64,000 nucleotides of DNA from Caenibius tardaugens NBRC 16725 (GCF_003860345.1 NZ_CP034179.1:930001-994000); one strand, 5' to 3'; shown: positions 9,085 to 17,450, counted from the stretch's first letter. Numbers and translations are program-made. Notes: generated by a model from the letters alone, not told the origin.

Positions 9085-9235
9085 CGACATGCGCCGGTCG
9101 GTCTCCTGGCTCACGGGTCATCGTTTGAAATGCACCTTCCCGGTCGATCCAATTTTTATCGTCCAGTGGCTGTGTATCCGCAAGGAACCACACGCATATC
9201 GCACTCGCCGCATACAGTTACAGGGATAGCCTCAG
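9085..9235 (-). promoter_or_regulatory. Cobalamin riboswitch
   Basis: Read on the minus strand, the region has, in order, a GTGGTTCC segment, GCCACTG (9170-9164), a GGGAAGGTGC segment, TGACCCGTGAGCC and the B12 box GAGCCAGGAGACCGACC (about 9113-9097). This order and the box are diagnostic for cobalamin (AdoCbl) riboswitches. About 195 bases of leader lie between it and the btuB start, long enough for an expression platform. I did not fold it. Confidence 0.9.
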
Positions 9236-9549
9236 CTTAAAGCAAATTCATGCTTGCACTGTGTTCCCGGTACCGACGCAATCGTGTCGGGCCGCACGAG
9301 GCAACCCGACGCTGCAGCCGATAGGAGGGCCCAGTTTTCAATTCAAGTATTTTCACGCGCTTACATATTGCAACGGCTCGCTACGCTATCCGAATGTGCA
9401 TCGGGTTTTCGGTTGTAGTTCCCTTATCTGGTTTAATCTCGAAACGGCCGGCGTAGGGAGTGACCGCAATGTTGGAGTTACCGGACAGGCAGCTTCCCGC
9501 GGGTCAATGCGATTACCGGCCCTTGGTTAGGCCGAAGGCCGGCATGGGA
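9236..9549. other. Gene-free stretch between riboswitch and recombinase
   Basis: No credible gene is seen. It should hold the promoter of the B12 operon (reading leftwards). A short block with GCAATGTTGGAG near 9466 resembles part of the dispersed repeat seen elsewhere. Confidence 0.4.
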
Positions 9550-10182
9550 CTAGATGTCAGTTCGCTCGGATAAGGTCAGGGCATCGTCCACGTCTACGCC
9601 CAGATATCTGACAGTGTTCTCAATATTGGTATGTCCAAGCAAGATTTGCACGGCGCGCAGGTTACCGGTCGCTTTGTAGATTAGCGACGCCTTGGTTCGT
9701 CGCATTGAATGTGTCCCATATTCTCTAGAATTGAGACCAACAGTTGTGACCCATTCATCCACCAGGCGAGCATATTGCCGTGTGCTCAGATGGCCCATGT
9801 AATCAATCCGGCTGGGGAACACGAAATCGACGGTCGTTCCGCCACGGCGCTGCAACCAATTGTCCAGACTCCTGCGTGCTTCGGTCATGATTTCGAATTG
9901 CACTCGCCTGCCCGTCTTTTGTTGGATCACCGTCGCGCGGTTACGGATAAGAGCTCCACTAACAACGTCACCAATCCTGAGCTTTACCAGATCACAGCCT
10001 CGTAGCTTGCTGTCGATTGCCAGATCGAAGAGTGCCCGATCACGCAGTCGATTGTGTTCATCGAGATAAAAACGGATGGCCCAGATATCTCGCGGTTTAA
10101 GGGGGCGTTTTGCCCCCACATTCTGGCCAGCATTCCATGGGCGCCGCTGGTGGACGGCAGGGTCAAGGTCTGAATGTCCCAT
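9550..10182 (-). CDS. Tyrosine-type site-specific recombinase
   Basis: Compact tyrosine recombinase of 210 residues. All catalytic elements are visible: Arg in SKLRGCDL, Lys in QQKTGRRV, the His-x-x-Arg box in HSMRRTKAS, the second His in LLGHTN and the nucleophile Tyr in VRYLGVD. The start chosen is the ATG at 10182, with a GGAG ribosome site seven bases upstream; the frame is open to 10278. It has only a short N-terminal core-binding region. It lies at the left edge of an accessory island, and damaged relatives lie at 17530-17640 and 28174-28426, so this enzyme type has been active here. Its target site is not known. Confidence 0.9.
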   Translation of the reverse strand: MGHSDLDPAVHQRRPWNAGQNVGAKRPLKPRDIWAIRFYLDEHNRLRDRALFDLAIDSKLRGCDLVKLRIGDVVSGALIRNRATVIQQKTGRRVQFEIMTEARRSLDNWLQRRGGTTVDFVFPSRIDYMGHLSTRQYARLVDEWVTTVGLNSREYGTHSMRRTKASLIYKATGNLRAVQILLGHTNIENTVRYLGVDVDDALTLSERTDI

Positions 10183-10359
10183 AACACTTCTCCAATTGGC
10201 CGACATGGCCACCGGGAGAATATCGCTGTTCTTGGGACTAAGCGCTGACGCTGACATTGCTGATTTTTGAGCCGCCAATTAAGCTTAGCGAAAGTGGGCC
10301 TCCATTCGCATCGCGCAGTTGCAGCGTTGTTTCGTTGTTGTATCACGCCTATTTCTCCT

Positions 10360-10382
10360 TCCTGCATGAAACCCATGCAGGA
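10360..10382 (+). promoter_or_regulatory. Hairpin covering the ribosome site of the N-acetyltransferase gene
   Basis: A perfect 9-bp inverted repeat, TCCTGCATG, five-base loop, CATGCAGGA. Its 3' arm contains the start of the AGGAG ribosome site that serves the ATG at 10392. If it forms in the mRNA it would lower translation, so it may be a translational control element or an operator at the DNA level. Confidence 0.5.
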
Positions 10383-10391
10383 GAATTCTTA

Positions 10392-11204
10392 ATGGACCTG
10401 AAGCTCACAGATGCCCAACTGGATGCCTATCTGGCCCGGATTGGCGTCGCCCGGCCCGAGCAGGCCGATATCGCTGCGCTGAAGATGATCCATCAAAGGC
10501 ATGCGCTTGGTTTCACCTGGGAAGCCATCGATTGTTTCATGGGCTGGCCCTCCAGCCTCGCGCCGCACACCACCTTCGCCAAGATGGTGGAAGGACGTAG
10601 GGGCGGCTGGTGTTATGAGATGAACGGGCTGCTAGGCGCGGCCCTGTCCGCCTGCGGCTTCACTGTGACGCGGCTCTGCGGTGGTGTCCGGCGAGCGGAT
10701 ATGGGCGATCTGGCACTCGGCAATCACCTGACGCTGCGGATCGACCTTGAAGAACCTTGGCTGGCCGAAGCGGGATTGGGCGATGCACTTGTCGATCCGG
10801 TTCCGCTCGTTATTGGCCCGATCGCCCAGAACGGGTATGATTTCGCGATAAAGCCAGCTGACGGCGACTGGCTGCGCTTCCATAATCATGCGTTTGGTAG
10901 CGCTCCGACCTTCGATTTTCGCCCCGACTATACCGACGAAGCCGCACTAGCCGGTTCTCAACGCTGGCTGATGGAAAACGATGCATCACCCTTCCGGGCC
11001 AATCTCGTGATCCAGCGACATTTTCCGGATCGGATCGAGAGCCTAGTGAATGCAACCTGGCGTACAATCTCGCCACGAGGTATCGTCGAGCGGCCGGTCG
11101 GCGACTTTTCCACGTTCAAATCCCTGCTCGAACATGTATTTCAGATCGATCCGCCGCGATGTGAAGCGATTTGGAGTCGTGCCAGCGTGAACTCTGACGC
11201 GTAA
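10392..11204 (+). CDS. nat: Arylamine N-acetyltransferase
   Basis: Cytosolic enzyme that moves an acetyl group from acetyl-CoA to aromatic amines or hydrazines. At 270 residues it is the normal NAT size. The catalytic Cys is in the family motif RGGWCYEMN (residues 68-76); the His of the triad is in LGNHLTLRID and the Asp in GDALVDPVPL. The frame is open upstream to 10257, but the ATG at 10392 has an AGGAG site and gives the normal NAT N terminus. The gene stands alone between a recombinase and an accessory region. A hairpin overlaps its ribosome site. Confidence 0.92.
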   Translation: MDLKLTDAQLDAYLARIGVARPEQADIAALKMIHQRHALGFTWEAIDCFMGWPSSLAPHTTFAKMVEGRRGGWCYEMNGLLGAALSACGFTVTRLCGGVRRADMGDLALGNHLTLRIDLEEPWLAEAGLGDALVDPVPLVIGPIAQNGYDFAIKPADGDWLRFHNHAFGSAPTFDFRPDYTDEAALAGSQRWLMENDASPFRANLVIQRHFPDRIESLVNATWRTISPRGIVERPVGDFSTFKSLLEHVFQIDPPRCEAIWSRASVNSDA

Positions 11205-11214
11205 AATGGCCGCT

Positions 11215-11276
11215 GCCGCCAACATAGCAGACATTGGGCCGGTCGAAACGGCTCCCTGATACCTGCCCTTCATTCA
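11215..11276 (+). repeat. Dispersed ~61-bp intergenic repeat
   Basis: Opens with GCCGCCAACATAGCAGACAT and closes with CCTTCATTCA. The same ends at nearly the same spacing occur at 17451-17510, 19512-19573 and 63461-63521. The rest of 11205-11528 has no credible gene; a partial core (AAACGGACGTTCG) recurs near 11362. Confidence 0.6.
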
Positions 11277-11528
11277 TCGGGCTGGCGTGCGGTAGCGGGC
11301 GACCTGACTTGGGACAAAGCCGCCATTACAGGAGCCGTTGGGCAACAACGGCTCTCGACATAAACGGACGTTCGAGCTTCTCGGCAAAATCGATCCATGC
11401 CTGAGTCATGGCCCAAGCTGTAAATTCGGAATTGTTTGCCCTATGTGGTGCTCAAGGAGCCATCTGCGCCGATCACGGTCGATGCGAGCGTCGAGGTCTT
11501 CGGGGAAGGATTACCTGGGTAAAAGCAG

Positions 11529-13064
11529 ATGAAGTCACCAACTCAGCTCTCCGAGATCGAAAGCGCCATTTACCTGAAAATGACTCCCGAACTGCTGCGC
11601 TATTTCACGAGCCGCGCGGTGAAATCAGGCGAAAGCCGGAAGCTTGCCTTTGTCGAGCGTGACGGCCTGCGCTGGTACGACCAAGCCGAGCTCGACAGCT
11701 TCGACACCTACCTTCACGCCCCATGGCCTAAGAAACCCGGCGCCCAGCGGCCGCGCCTTCCTAAAAAGATCAAAGAAGCGATCATGCTCGAGGCCGCCGC
11801 TGCATGCCCCGTCTGCGGGCATGAAGCCTCGGGGGAAGCCGCACATATCGAGCCGGTGGCAAAGACGATGAGTCATCATCCCGGGGGCCTTATTTGGCTG
11901 TGCCCCAATCACCACACGGTAGTGGACAAGGTAGCGGTCGCGCACAACGTAAAGATGGAGACCGTCAAGGTCCTGAAAGAGGTATTGGTCGACCGCAAGC
12001 TCAGGGTTCTTAGTCTTGAACGCGCTGCCAGCAGCGGGTTCCTGCGGCTGATACGTCAGGTAGAAAAGCTGTCGGCAATGATCGACAACGCGGCTCTAAG
12101 CGAAGCCAAGCAAGGCTTGGAGGTCATGGCGAGCGTCGACTTTAAGGCCTTGGAGGAATCCGCCGACAAGCTCGTCGCCGACGAAACCAAGACCAAGAAC
12201 GGCAAAAAGCCCGCCCCCCTACAGAAGCTGGCCTCTTCTGTGTCGAATTCCGCCAAAAAGATGAACCGGGCGACTCCGGGTGCGCTCGCCGAGTTTGCGG
12301 CGACGACAGCAAGCGCAAGAACTCGGTATCTCAAGGAGACCGGCCAGGCCGATTGTCCGGTGTGCAACGGTCGTGGCACACGCAATGGTCGTGATTGCCC
12401 GGCATGCGGCGGTGAAGGCGCGGTCGACGAAGATCGCGTGAAGTACATTGATCTGTCCGATTACGAGGATGTCGACTGTCCGCTTTGCGAGGGAAGTGCT
12501 CGCCGGAACGGTGATGATTGTCCCGAATGCAGCGGCGAAGGTAAGTTCGAGCGGCGTTACCTAGAGGCGGTTGATCTGCGACTCTACGATGATGTGAAAT
12601 GCCCGCTCTGCAAGGGTAAACGCAAACGGGATGGAGAGCGTTGCGCAGCGTGTGACGGCGAAGGTGAAATGGAGCGGCGATATGCTGACCAGATCGATCT
12701 CCGCGATTACGACAACGTCGACTGCCCCCTATGCGCAGAGCGCGGTGAGGAGCGAGAATGCCCCGCTTGTGGTGGCGAGGGCGAGATGGAAAGGCAGTAT
12801 GCTGACCGCATCGATCTTGCCGACTACCGCAACGTGGACTGCCGATTGTGCAAGGGATCCGGCAGGGTCGATCACGAGGATTGTCCCGCTTGTGGTGGCG
12901 AGGGCGAGATGGAAAAGCGTCAATACGACAACGTGGATTGGAGCGAGTGGGACGAGGTCAATTGTCCGAAATGCAAAGGCAGGGGCCATTTGAAACATGA
13001 CGAATGCCGCTCATGCGGTGGCGTTGGCACGATGTATCGCCGGCAAACATGGTACCTCGACTGA
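11529..13064 (+). CDS. HNH nuclease-like protein with six DnaJ-type zinc-ribbon repeats
   Basis: A 511-residue protein of unusual architecture. Residues 1-65 look like a small helix-turn-helix module. Residues 93-133 form an HNH/McrA-like ββα-metal site: CPVCG (C93, C96), AAHIEP (H106), LCPNHH (C125, N127, H128). A helical linker with heptad-like segments covers about 140-270. Residues 276-500 hold six tandem units of about 41 residues, each with two CxxC knuckles in the DnaJ-like style (CPxC-G-G, then CPACGGEGEMERRY) and a spacer DLxDYxxVD. The repeats imply zinc binding and possibly binding of nucleic acid or a protein partner. It precedes the reverse transcriptase-polymerase pair on the same strand with a 380-base gap. 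I do not know a named family with this combination; restriction-like or defence nuclease is an inference. Confidence 0.8.
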   Translation: MKSPTQLSEIESAIYLKMTPELLRYFTSRAVKSGESRKLAFVERDGLRWYDQAELDSFDTYLHAPWPKKPGAQRPRLPKKIKEAIMLEAAAACPVCGHEASGEAAHIEPVAKTMSHHPGGLIWLCPNHHTVVDKVAVAHNVKMETVKVLKEVLVDRKLRVLSLERAASSGFLRLIRQVEKLSAMIDNAALSEAKQGLEVMASVDFKALEESADKLVADETKTKNGKKPAPLQKLASSVSNSAKKMNRATPGALAEFAATTASARTRYLKETGQADCPVCNGRGTRNGRDCPACGGEGAVDEDRVKYIDLSDYEDVDCPLCEGSARRNGDDCPECSGEGKFERRYLEAVDLRLYDDVKCPLCKGKRKRDGERCAACDGEGEMERRYADQIDLRDYDNVDCPLCAERGEERECPACGGEGEMERQYADRIDLADYRNVDCRLCKGSGRVDHEDCPACGGEGEMEKRQYDNVDWSEWDEVNCPKCKGRGHLKHDECRSCGGVGTMYRRQTWYLD

Positions 13065-13316
13065 AGTCGCAGGGAAGCCAGCCTCCAATCGCGCCGGGAG
13101 TTGCGATGCATCACGAGTTCGAAGACCTTCGACCGCGTATCGGATCGCCGGATAATGCGCTTTCGGGTTGGTAACCAAGAGGATGGCTGGATCCTGACCC
13201 CAAACTCAGTTAGCTGTTTCGGTAGGTTTCGATCGTGTTGCGTGGCGGGCCATTTTCAGTAGTCCATGTTATCATGGCGATCCATCTCATGGCCAATGCG
13301 ATCAAGGAGTGCGGCG
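13065..13316 (+). other. Gene-free leader region upstream of the reverse transcriptase
   Basis: No credible frame on either strand. It should contain the promoter of the RT-polymerase pair and the 5' part of any associated RNA. No dispersed repeat was recognised in it. Confidence 0.4.
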
Positions 13317-13430
13317 ACCGCCTCTGGGCCACCAGCCAGAGCGGTTGCTTAGCGCTCTAGCCCAGCGCTGTGGAATTTTAGTTGTATTAGACAAAGCTCA
13401 GATTCTGTGGCTCACCACTGTGGAAGTGAG
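13317..13430 (+). ncRNA. Candidate structured RNA ahead of the reverse transcriptase
   Basis: Three inverted repeats follow one another directly upstream of the RT start. 13317-13345 pairs ACCG plus CTCTGG with CCAGAG plus CGGT, with one bulged C and an 8-base loop. 13351-13369 pairs AGCGCT with AGCGCT across 7 bases. 13411-13430 pairs CTCAC with GTGAG. Several defence reverse transcriptases use a small RNA encoded next to them, so this is a plausible template or scaffold RNA. It is hand-folded only, and could simply be a structured 5' UTR. Confidence 0.3.
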
Positions 13431-13444
13431 GGGGATGCCTAGAA

Positions 13445-15133
13445 ATGGCCGGCAGTGACGATTCTGACTATGTGCTCCAGTCGGCCTTTTGGTTGAACGG
13501 TCAGGCGCTGGGATTCCCGGTGGATTTCGACCTCGTGCTTAAGCATCTCCGCCAGGACATGCGCGACGACTGGTATTTCGACTGCCTCCAGTACGACGAC
13601 ATTTTCAAACATCCAGCAGAAGCGAAGCGAATTATCGTCTCGCTCTTGCAGGAATGGAACGGTGTATATCGCGGCAATCGCAGCGTCGTCCGGAACATAC
13701 CGAAGAAGGGGTACGGCGAACGCTACGGGTTGGAGACCGACTTCTTCGACCGCTTCATCTACCAAGCGATATGCAGCTTCCTCATCCCCTTTTACGACCC
13801 GCTACTCGGCCACCGGGTGCTGAGCTACCGCTACGAGGCAGCGCCGCTGAACCCGAAATACCTCTTCAAGAACAAGATCGACCGCTGGTTCACCTTCGAG
13901 GGGGTGGCGCTGACCTTCAGTAAATCAGAACGCCATCTCCTGGTCACCGACCTGAGCAATTTCTTCGAGAACGTGTCGAGAGTGCAGATCGTGGATGCAC
14001 TCGAGAGAGCCGTACCCGATCTTGCGGCCACCGGCCCGCAGAAGTTGCAGATCCGCAACGCGATCGCCACGCTCGACCGGTTACTAACTCAATGGACGTT
14101 TAGCGGGGATCATGGCCTCCCTCAAAACCGCGATGCCTCCTCCTTCCTATCCAACATCCTGTTATCGTCAGTGGACAGGGAGATGACCAAGAGGGGCTAT
14201 GACTATTACCGATACGTAGACGACATCCGGATCATTGCCGACTCCGAGATCCACGCTCGGCGAGCCCTACAGGATTTGATCCGGCAATTACGGACGGTCG
14301 GCCTCAACATCAACGCGAACAAGACCGAAATCCTCGCCCCGGACGCCTCGAGCGCCAAGATAGCGGAGTACTTCCCCTCGCAGGACAGCTCCACGATCGC
14401 CATCAATCAGATGTGGCAGTCCCGTAGCCGCCGCATCGTTACCAGATCGGTGACCTACATCTTCGACATACTTACACGATGCATCGCGGCCGGAGATTCG
14501 CAGACGCGTACTTTCCGCTTCGCAGTGAACAGGGTGGCAAAGATCGTCGAGTCCGGTCTCTTCGACGTGGGCGACGCACTATCGATCGAGCTGCTCGACG
14601 CCCTGTCGCGCTCGCTATCGGAGCACGCGGTCACGACCGACCAATACTGCCGGTTAATAGCCACCTTGGACCGCGATGGACGCTGCCTGCCTGCCCTAGA
14701 GGCTTTTCTGCTGGCAGATGGTGGTGCCATCCACGATTGGCAGAATTACAACATCTGGATGCTGCTTGCGGTACGGCGGCACCGGTCCGACGGCCTCGTG
14801 GCGCTGGCCGATCGTAAACTGCGCGAGGACATAAAGACTGGTGAGGCGGCGGCCATCCTCATCTGGCTCCGTTGCGTCGAAGAAAAAGCTCTGATTGAAA
14901 GGTGCGTTGGCGAGTTCGCCTCGCTGCCTTACCAGAACGCCCGCTACTTCCTCCTCGCCTCGTCAGTTCTGGCCGCAGAGGCGTTGCGCCCCCTCCATCA
15001 CCAAGTGCCGATCGGCTTGAAGGGAACTGGGCTAAGGGCGAAGCATCACTGCAACGAGGACGGCCTACCGTTTGCTGTCCGCGAGAGCACGGATCTTCTG
15101 AACCTCGTAGACGAGGTCAGCGGCTATGATTGA
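13445..15133 (+). CDS. Reverse transcriptase, UG/Abi (DRT-like) type
   Basis: RNA-directed DNA polymerase of 562 residues. Palm motifs: motif A HLLVTDLSNFFENV (D169), motif B GLPQNRDASSFLSNI (224-238), motif C RYVDDIRI (Y257, D259, D260) and motif D GLNINANKTEIL. Upstream is NIPKKGYGERYGLETDFFDR, the fingers region seen in non-retron RTs of the unknown/Abi groups. Residues about 300-560 are helix-rich without a maturase or endonuclease domain, like the alpha-helical C-terminal halves of Abi and DRT proteins. A GAGGGGG site precedes the ATG. The DNA polymerase gene starts 8 bases inside its end, so the two are co-translated. I cannot place it in a numbered UG group by eye. A phage-defence role is inferred from family and neighbourhood. 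Confidence 0.88.
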   Translation: MAGSDDSDYVLQSAFWLNGQALGFPVDFDLVLKHLRQDMRDDWYFDCLQYDDIFKHPAEAKRIIVSLLQEWNGVYRGNRSVVRNIPKKGYGERYGLETDFFDRFIYQAICSFLIPFYDPLLGHRVLSYRYEAAPLNPKYLFKNKIDRWFTFEGVALTFSKSERHLLVTDLSNFFENVSRVQIVDALERAVPDLAATGPQKLQIRNAIATLDRLLTQWTFSGDHGLPQNRDASSFLSNILLSSVDREMTKRGYDYYRYVDDIRIIADSEIHARRALQDLIRQLRTVGLNINANKTEILAPDASSAKIAEYFPSQDSSTIAINQMWQSRSRRIVTRSVTYIFDILTRCIAAGDSQTRTFRFAVNRVAKIVESGLFDVGDALSIELLDALSRSLSEHAVTTDQYCRLIATLDRDGRCLPALEAFLLADGGAIHDWQNYNIWMLLAVRRHRSDGLVALADRKLREDIKTGEAAAILIWLRCVEEKALIERCVGEFASLPYQNARYFLLASSVLAAEALRPLHHQVPIGLKGTGLRAKHHCNEDGLPFAVRESTDLLNLVDEVSGYD

Positions 15134-16706
15134 CCCAGATTTCAGACTGATGCTCTTCGTGAAAGACTTTACCGGAAGGGGGGAGGATTCGTTTTACTGG
15201 TTCTTGGATGGCCAGCTGGAGGAAACTGATGCCGAAAGCATCGTCAGGTTTGCGGGAATTTTGCTATGCCATGACTTCTGGATGATCCGCGACATTTTGT
15301 TCGACAAGACCGGGACCCTACCCGGTAAAATCGTTGACGTCGACGAGTTCCGCATCTCGACTAGCGGGGTGCCCGAGGACCGGCTCGACCGTGAAAAGCG
15401 TGATGTAACCCGACATCTCGGTCAGCATGGAGCCGACCAGGAAACTTGCGACGCTTACCAGAAGATGTTCAACAAGGGCGTCCCGTTCAACGACGACATT
15501 GCCATCAAAGCCGCGACGGCGATCGTGGCCATGTATGTCGCCCTGAGTGAACAGGCCGAAACAAACGGGGAGCTTGAGCGCTTTTTCACACTTGAAGTAC
15601 CCGCATACCGGGTACTCCAGCTTTCCATGTCGGCAGGAATTTCGATTGACGCTACTGGGCTTTCGGAAAAGCGGTCACAGGCTGAGCACGACTACTTCCT
15701 GTCACTAAAGAATTATTCCGCCAAGCACGACATGCCCCTTGAGACGCCGAGCAGGCGAGCCTTAGAGGCTAAGCTAATCCGGGAGGGCTTCGAACTGGAT
15801 GAAGTTTCTGTCGAGTACCTGCTTGAATTCGTGCCACACGAACGCGACTTCGGGGGCGACACCATGGCTCTGCTCGCGCTCGATACGTCGCGTGGGGTTC
15901 TTAGTTCCCTTACATTGAACAGTAGTAGCATTCGGCCAGTCGTGGACGTGTTCGGCTCGCGAACGTCGCGCGTCCAACCGCGCAGTCCCAGCCTCCAGAA
16001 CATCCCAAAGCGGTACCGGTCCATCATCAGTGCGTCTGCCGGCACCCAACTCAGCTATGTCGACTTCGACCAGTTCGAGGTCGGCATAATGGCTGCCCTT
16101 TCCGGAGACGAGGAGCTGAAACGGCTCTACGCGGCAGGTGATATGTACGATCTTTTCGCGAATACTCATCTGGGTCTCTTCGACAACCGGAAAGCGGCGA
16201 AGCAATTGTTCCTTTCCTATGCATACGGGATGAGCCGGCAGGCGCTGGTCGATGCGGCTTACTCCCTGGGGGTAGATCGGCAGAAAGCAAAAGAAGCATT
16301 CCGGCTCTTCCAGCAGTACGAGGACTGGAAGAAGTCATTATGGCTGGATTTCCAGCGTTCAGGCCGCGTAGCTACTGTTCTTGGCAACCACTACCGGCGG
16401 ACAGGTAGGGGGCAGCTCACTGGTAAGGAGCAACGCTCAGCTGTCAGTCAGGTGATCCAAGGGACGGCATCCCTTATATTCAAGCGCGCGCTGCTGGAGG
16501 CCGCGTCCATGAGCGACGTCAAAGTGGTTTTGCCCATGCACGACGCACTGCTGTTCGAACACCGGCTCGCGGAAACACCAGCCAAAGTTGTCGATGCCTT
16601 CGAGAGAGTTATGACCGACGTGCTCGGTTCACAGGTCGCAGGGAAGGCATCAATCAGTCCTTTTGCCGAGCGCGAGCCCCCCCTCTCAGCGCCGAAAAGT
16701 AGATAA
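15126..16706 (+). CDS. Family A (Pol I-like) DNA polymerase partner of the reverse transcriptase
   Basis: A 526-residue polymerase lacking the 5' nuclease domain. Polymerase blocks: TSRVQPRSPSLQNIPK (280-295), motif A YVDFDQFEVGIMAALSGDEE (D313; E318, the residue that excludes rNTPs in Pol I), motif B RKAAKQLFLSYAYG (R355, K359, Y367) and motif C LPMHDALLFE (H471, D472). Departures from Pol I: Leu replaces the usual Phe/Tyr in motif B, Ala replaces Glu after the motif C Asp, and Asp replaces Ser in motif A. Both metal-binding aspartates remain, so it is probably active. The first 150 residues may be a decayed 3'-5' exonuclease domain (LLCHDFWMIRDIL, then KIVDVDEF). It overlaps the RT gene by 8 bases. 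A likely job is second-strand synthesis on RT product, or cDNA handling. Confidence 0.88.
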   Translation: MIDPDFRLMLFVKDFTGRGEDSFYWFLDGQLEETDAESIVRFAGILLCHDFWMIRDILFDKTGTLPGKIVDVDEFRISTSGVPEDRLDREKRDVTRHLGQHGADQETCDAYQKMFNKGVPFNDDIAIKAATAIVAMYVALSEQAETNGELERFFTLEVPAYRVLQLSMSAGISIDATGLSEKRSQAEHDYFLSLKNYSAKHDMPLETPSRRALEAKLIREGFELDEVSVEYLLEFVPHERDFGGDTMALLALDTSRGVLSSLTLNSSSIRPVVDVFGSRTSRVQPRSPSLQNIPKRYRSIISASAGTQLSYVDFDQFEVGIMAALSGDEELKRLYAAGDMYDLFANTHLGLFDNRKAAKQLFLSYAYGMSRQALVDAAYSLGVDRQKAKEAFRLFQQYEDWKKSLWLDFQRSGRVATVLGNHYRRTGRGQLTGKEQRSAVSQVIQGTASLIFKRALLEAASMSDVKVVLPMHDALLFEHRLAETPAKVVDAFERVMTDVLGSQVAGKASISPFAEREPPLSAPKSR

Positions 16707-17027
16707 TTCTGAGGAACTCCGGTGGCAATTCTACGTGCAGAAAACGGCAGGTAACAGCATGAGCCGACATACTTGGTACCGCCCCGGGACGGCGTAAGTT
16801 GGTCGACAACTGCCATCGTAACTGCCTCCGGCGGTGTTGGAAATGCCGGACGGAGCGGTCATGCCTCCCTCTTCACAGGATCCCGAAACCTGCCGCTCAT
16901 TCACCGCGACATCGAGAAGTCGGATTAGCTCGATTTGCGCTGTTTTCTGTCTGGTCGATGCGGAAAAGCCTACAGTGATCTTTCGTTCTCCGCTTGGAGG
17001 ATACGTTCAGATAGAGAGGAGATGCCT
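16707..17027. other. Gene-free stretch after the polymerase gene
   Basis: No credible gene. A block near 16853-16910 has GCCGGACGGAGCGGTCAT and ends CCTGCCGCTCATTCACC, which looks like a diverged copy of the dispersed repeat. The 3' part should carry the promoter of the DUF2513 gene. Confidence 0.35.
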
Positions 17028-17441
17028 ATGGGTACGCCGCTCAAGCGCGATATGGACTTCATCCGCAGCCTTTTGCTTGACATCGAACGTGGCCACCGCG
17101 CGTTCAACACGTTGGGTGATGATGTTGCCGATACCTTAGGCATCGACCCAGCTGAAACTATACCAGCGGAGGAAGCTGAACGCTTAGCTTATCATCTAGG
17201 TCTGTTGGAAGATGCGGGGTTTGTTGAATTTTATAAAAACATGGGCGGCATCTGGAGCGCGAAACGCATTACCTGGAATGGCCATGAATTCCTCGACACG
17301 GTTCGCGACACGGAAGTGTGGGAAAGAGCCAAGGCGGGTGCCGAAAAAGCAGGTAATGCCAGCGTGTCGTTTCTCTGGGAGTTAGCTAAAGCTTATGGGA
17401 AGCACGTCGCCAGTGAGCGGTTAGGAATTGTCCTCACATAA
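17028..17441 (+). CDS. DUF2513 family protein
   Basis: A protein of 137 residues. The N terminus (PLKRDMDFIRSLLLDIE) and the C-terminal half (RITWNGHEFLDTVRD, then VWERAK) are the hallmarks of DUF2513, a small winged-helix-like family common in prophages and accessory islands. The start chosen is the ATG at 17028, preceded by GAGAGGAG at suitable spacing; an ATG at 17022 is in frame too. The function is unknown. It follows the RT-polymerase pair by 321 bases and may be unrelated to it. Confidence 0.8.
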   Translation: MGTPLKRDMDFIRSLLLDIERGHRAFNTLGDDVADTLGIDPAETIPAEEAERLAYHLGLLEDAGFVEFYKNMGGIWSAKRITWNGHEFLDTVRDTEVWERAKAGAEKAGNASVSFLWELAKAYGKHVASERLGIVLT

Positions 17442-17450
17442 GATCGCTAC

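Noticed and set aside
13445-15133. Retron, group II intron or DGR reverse transcriptase
   Set aside because: No retron NAxxH/VTG region or msr-msd layout, no maturase or HNH domain in the protein, and no template/variable repeat pair nearby; the C-terminal helical half fits UG/Abi types better.
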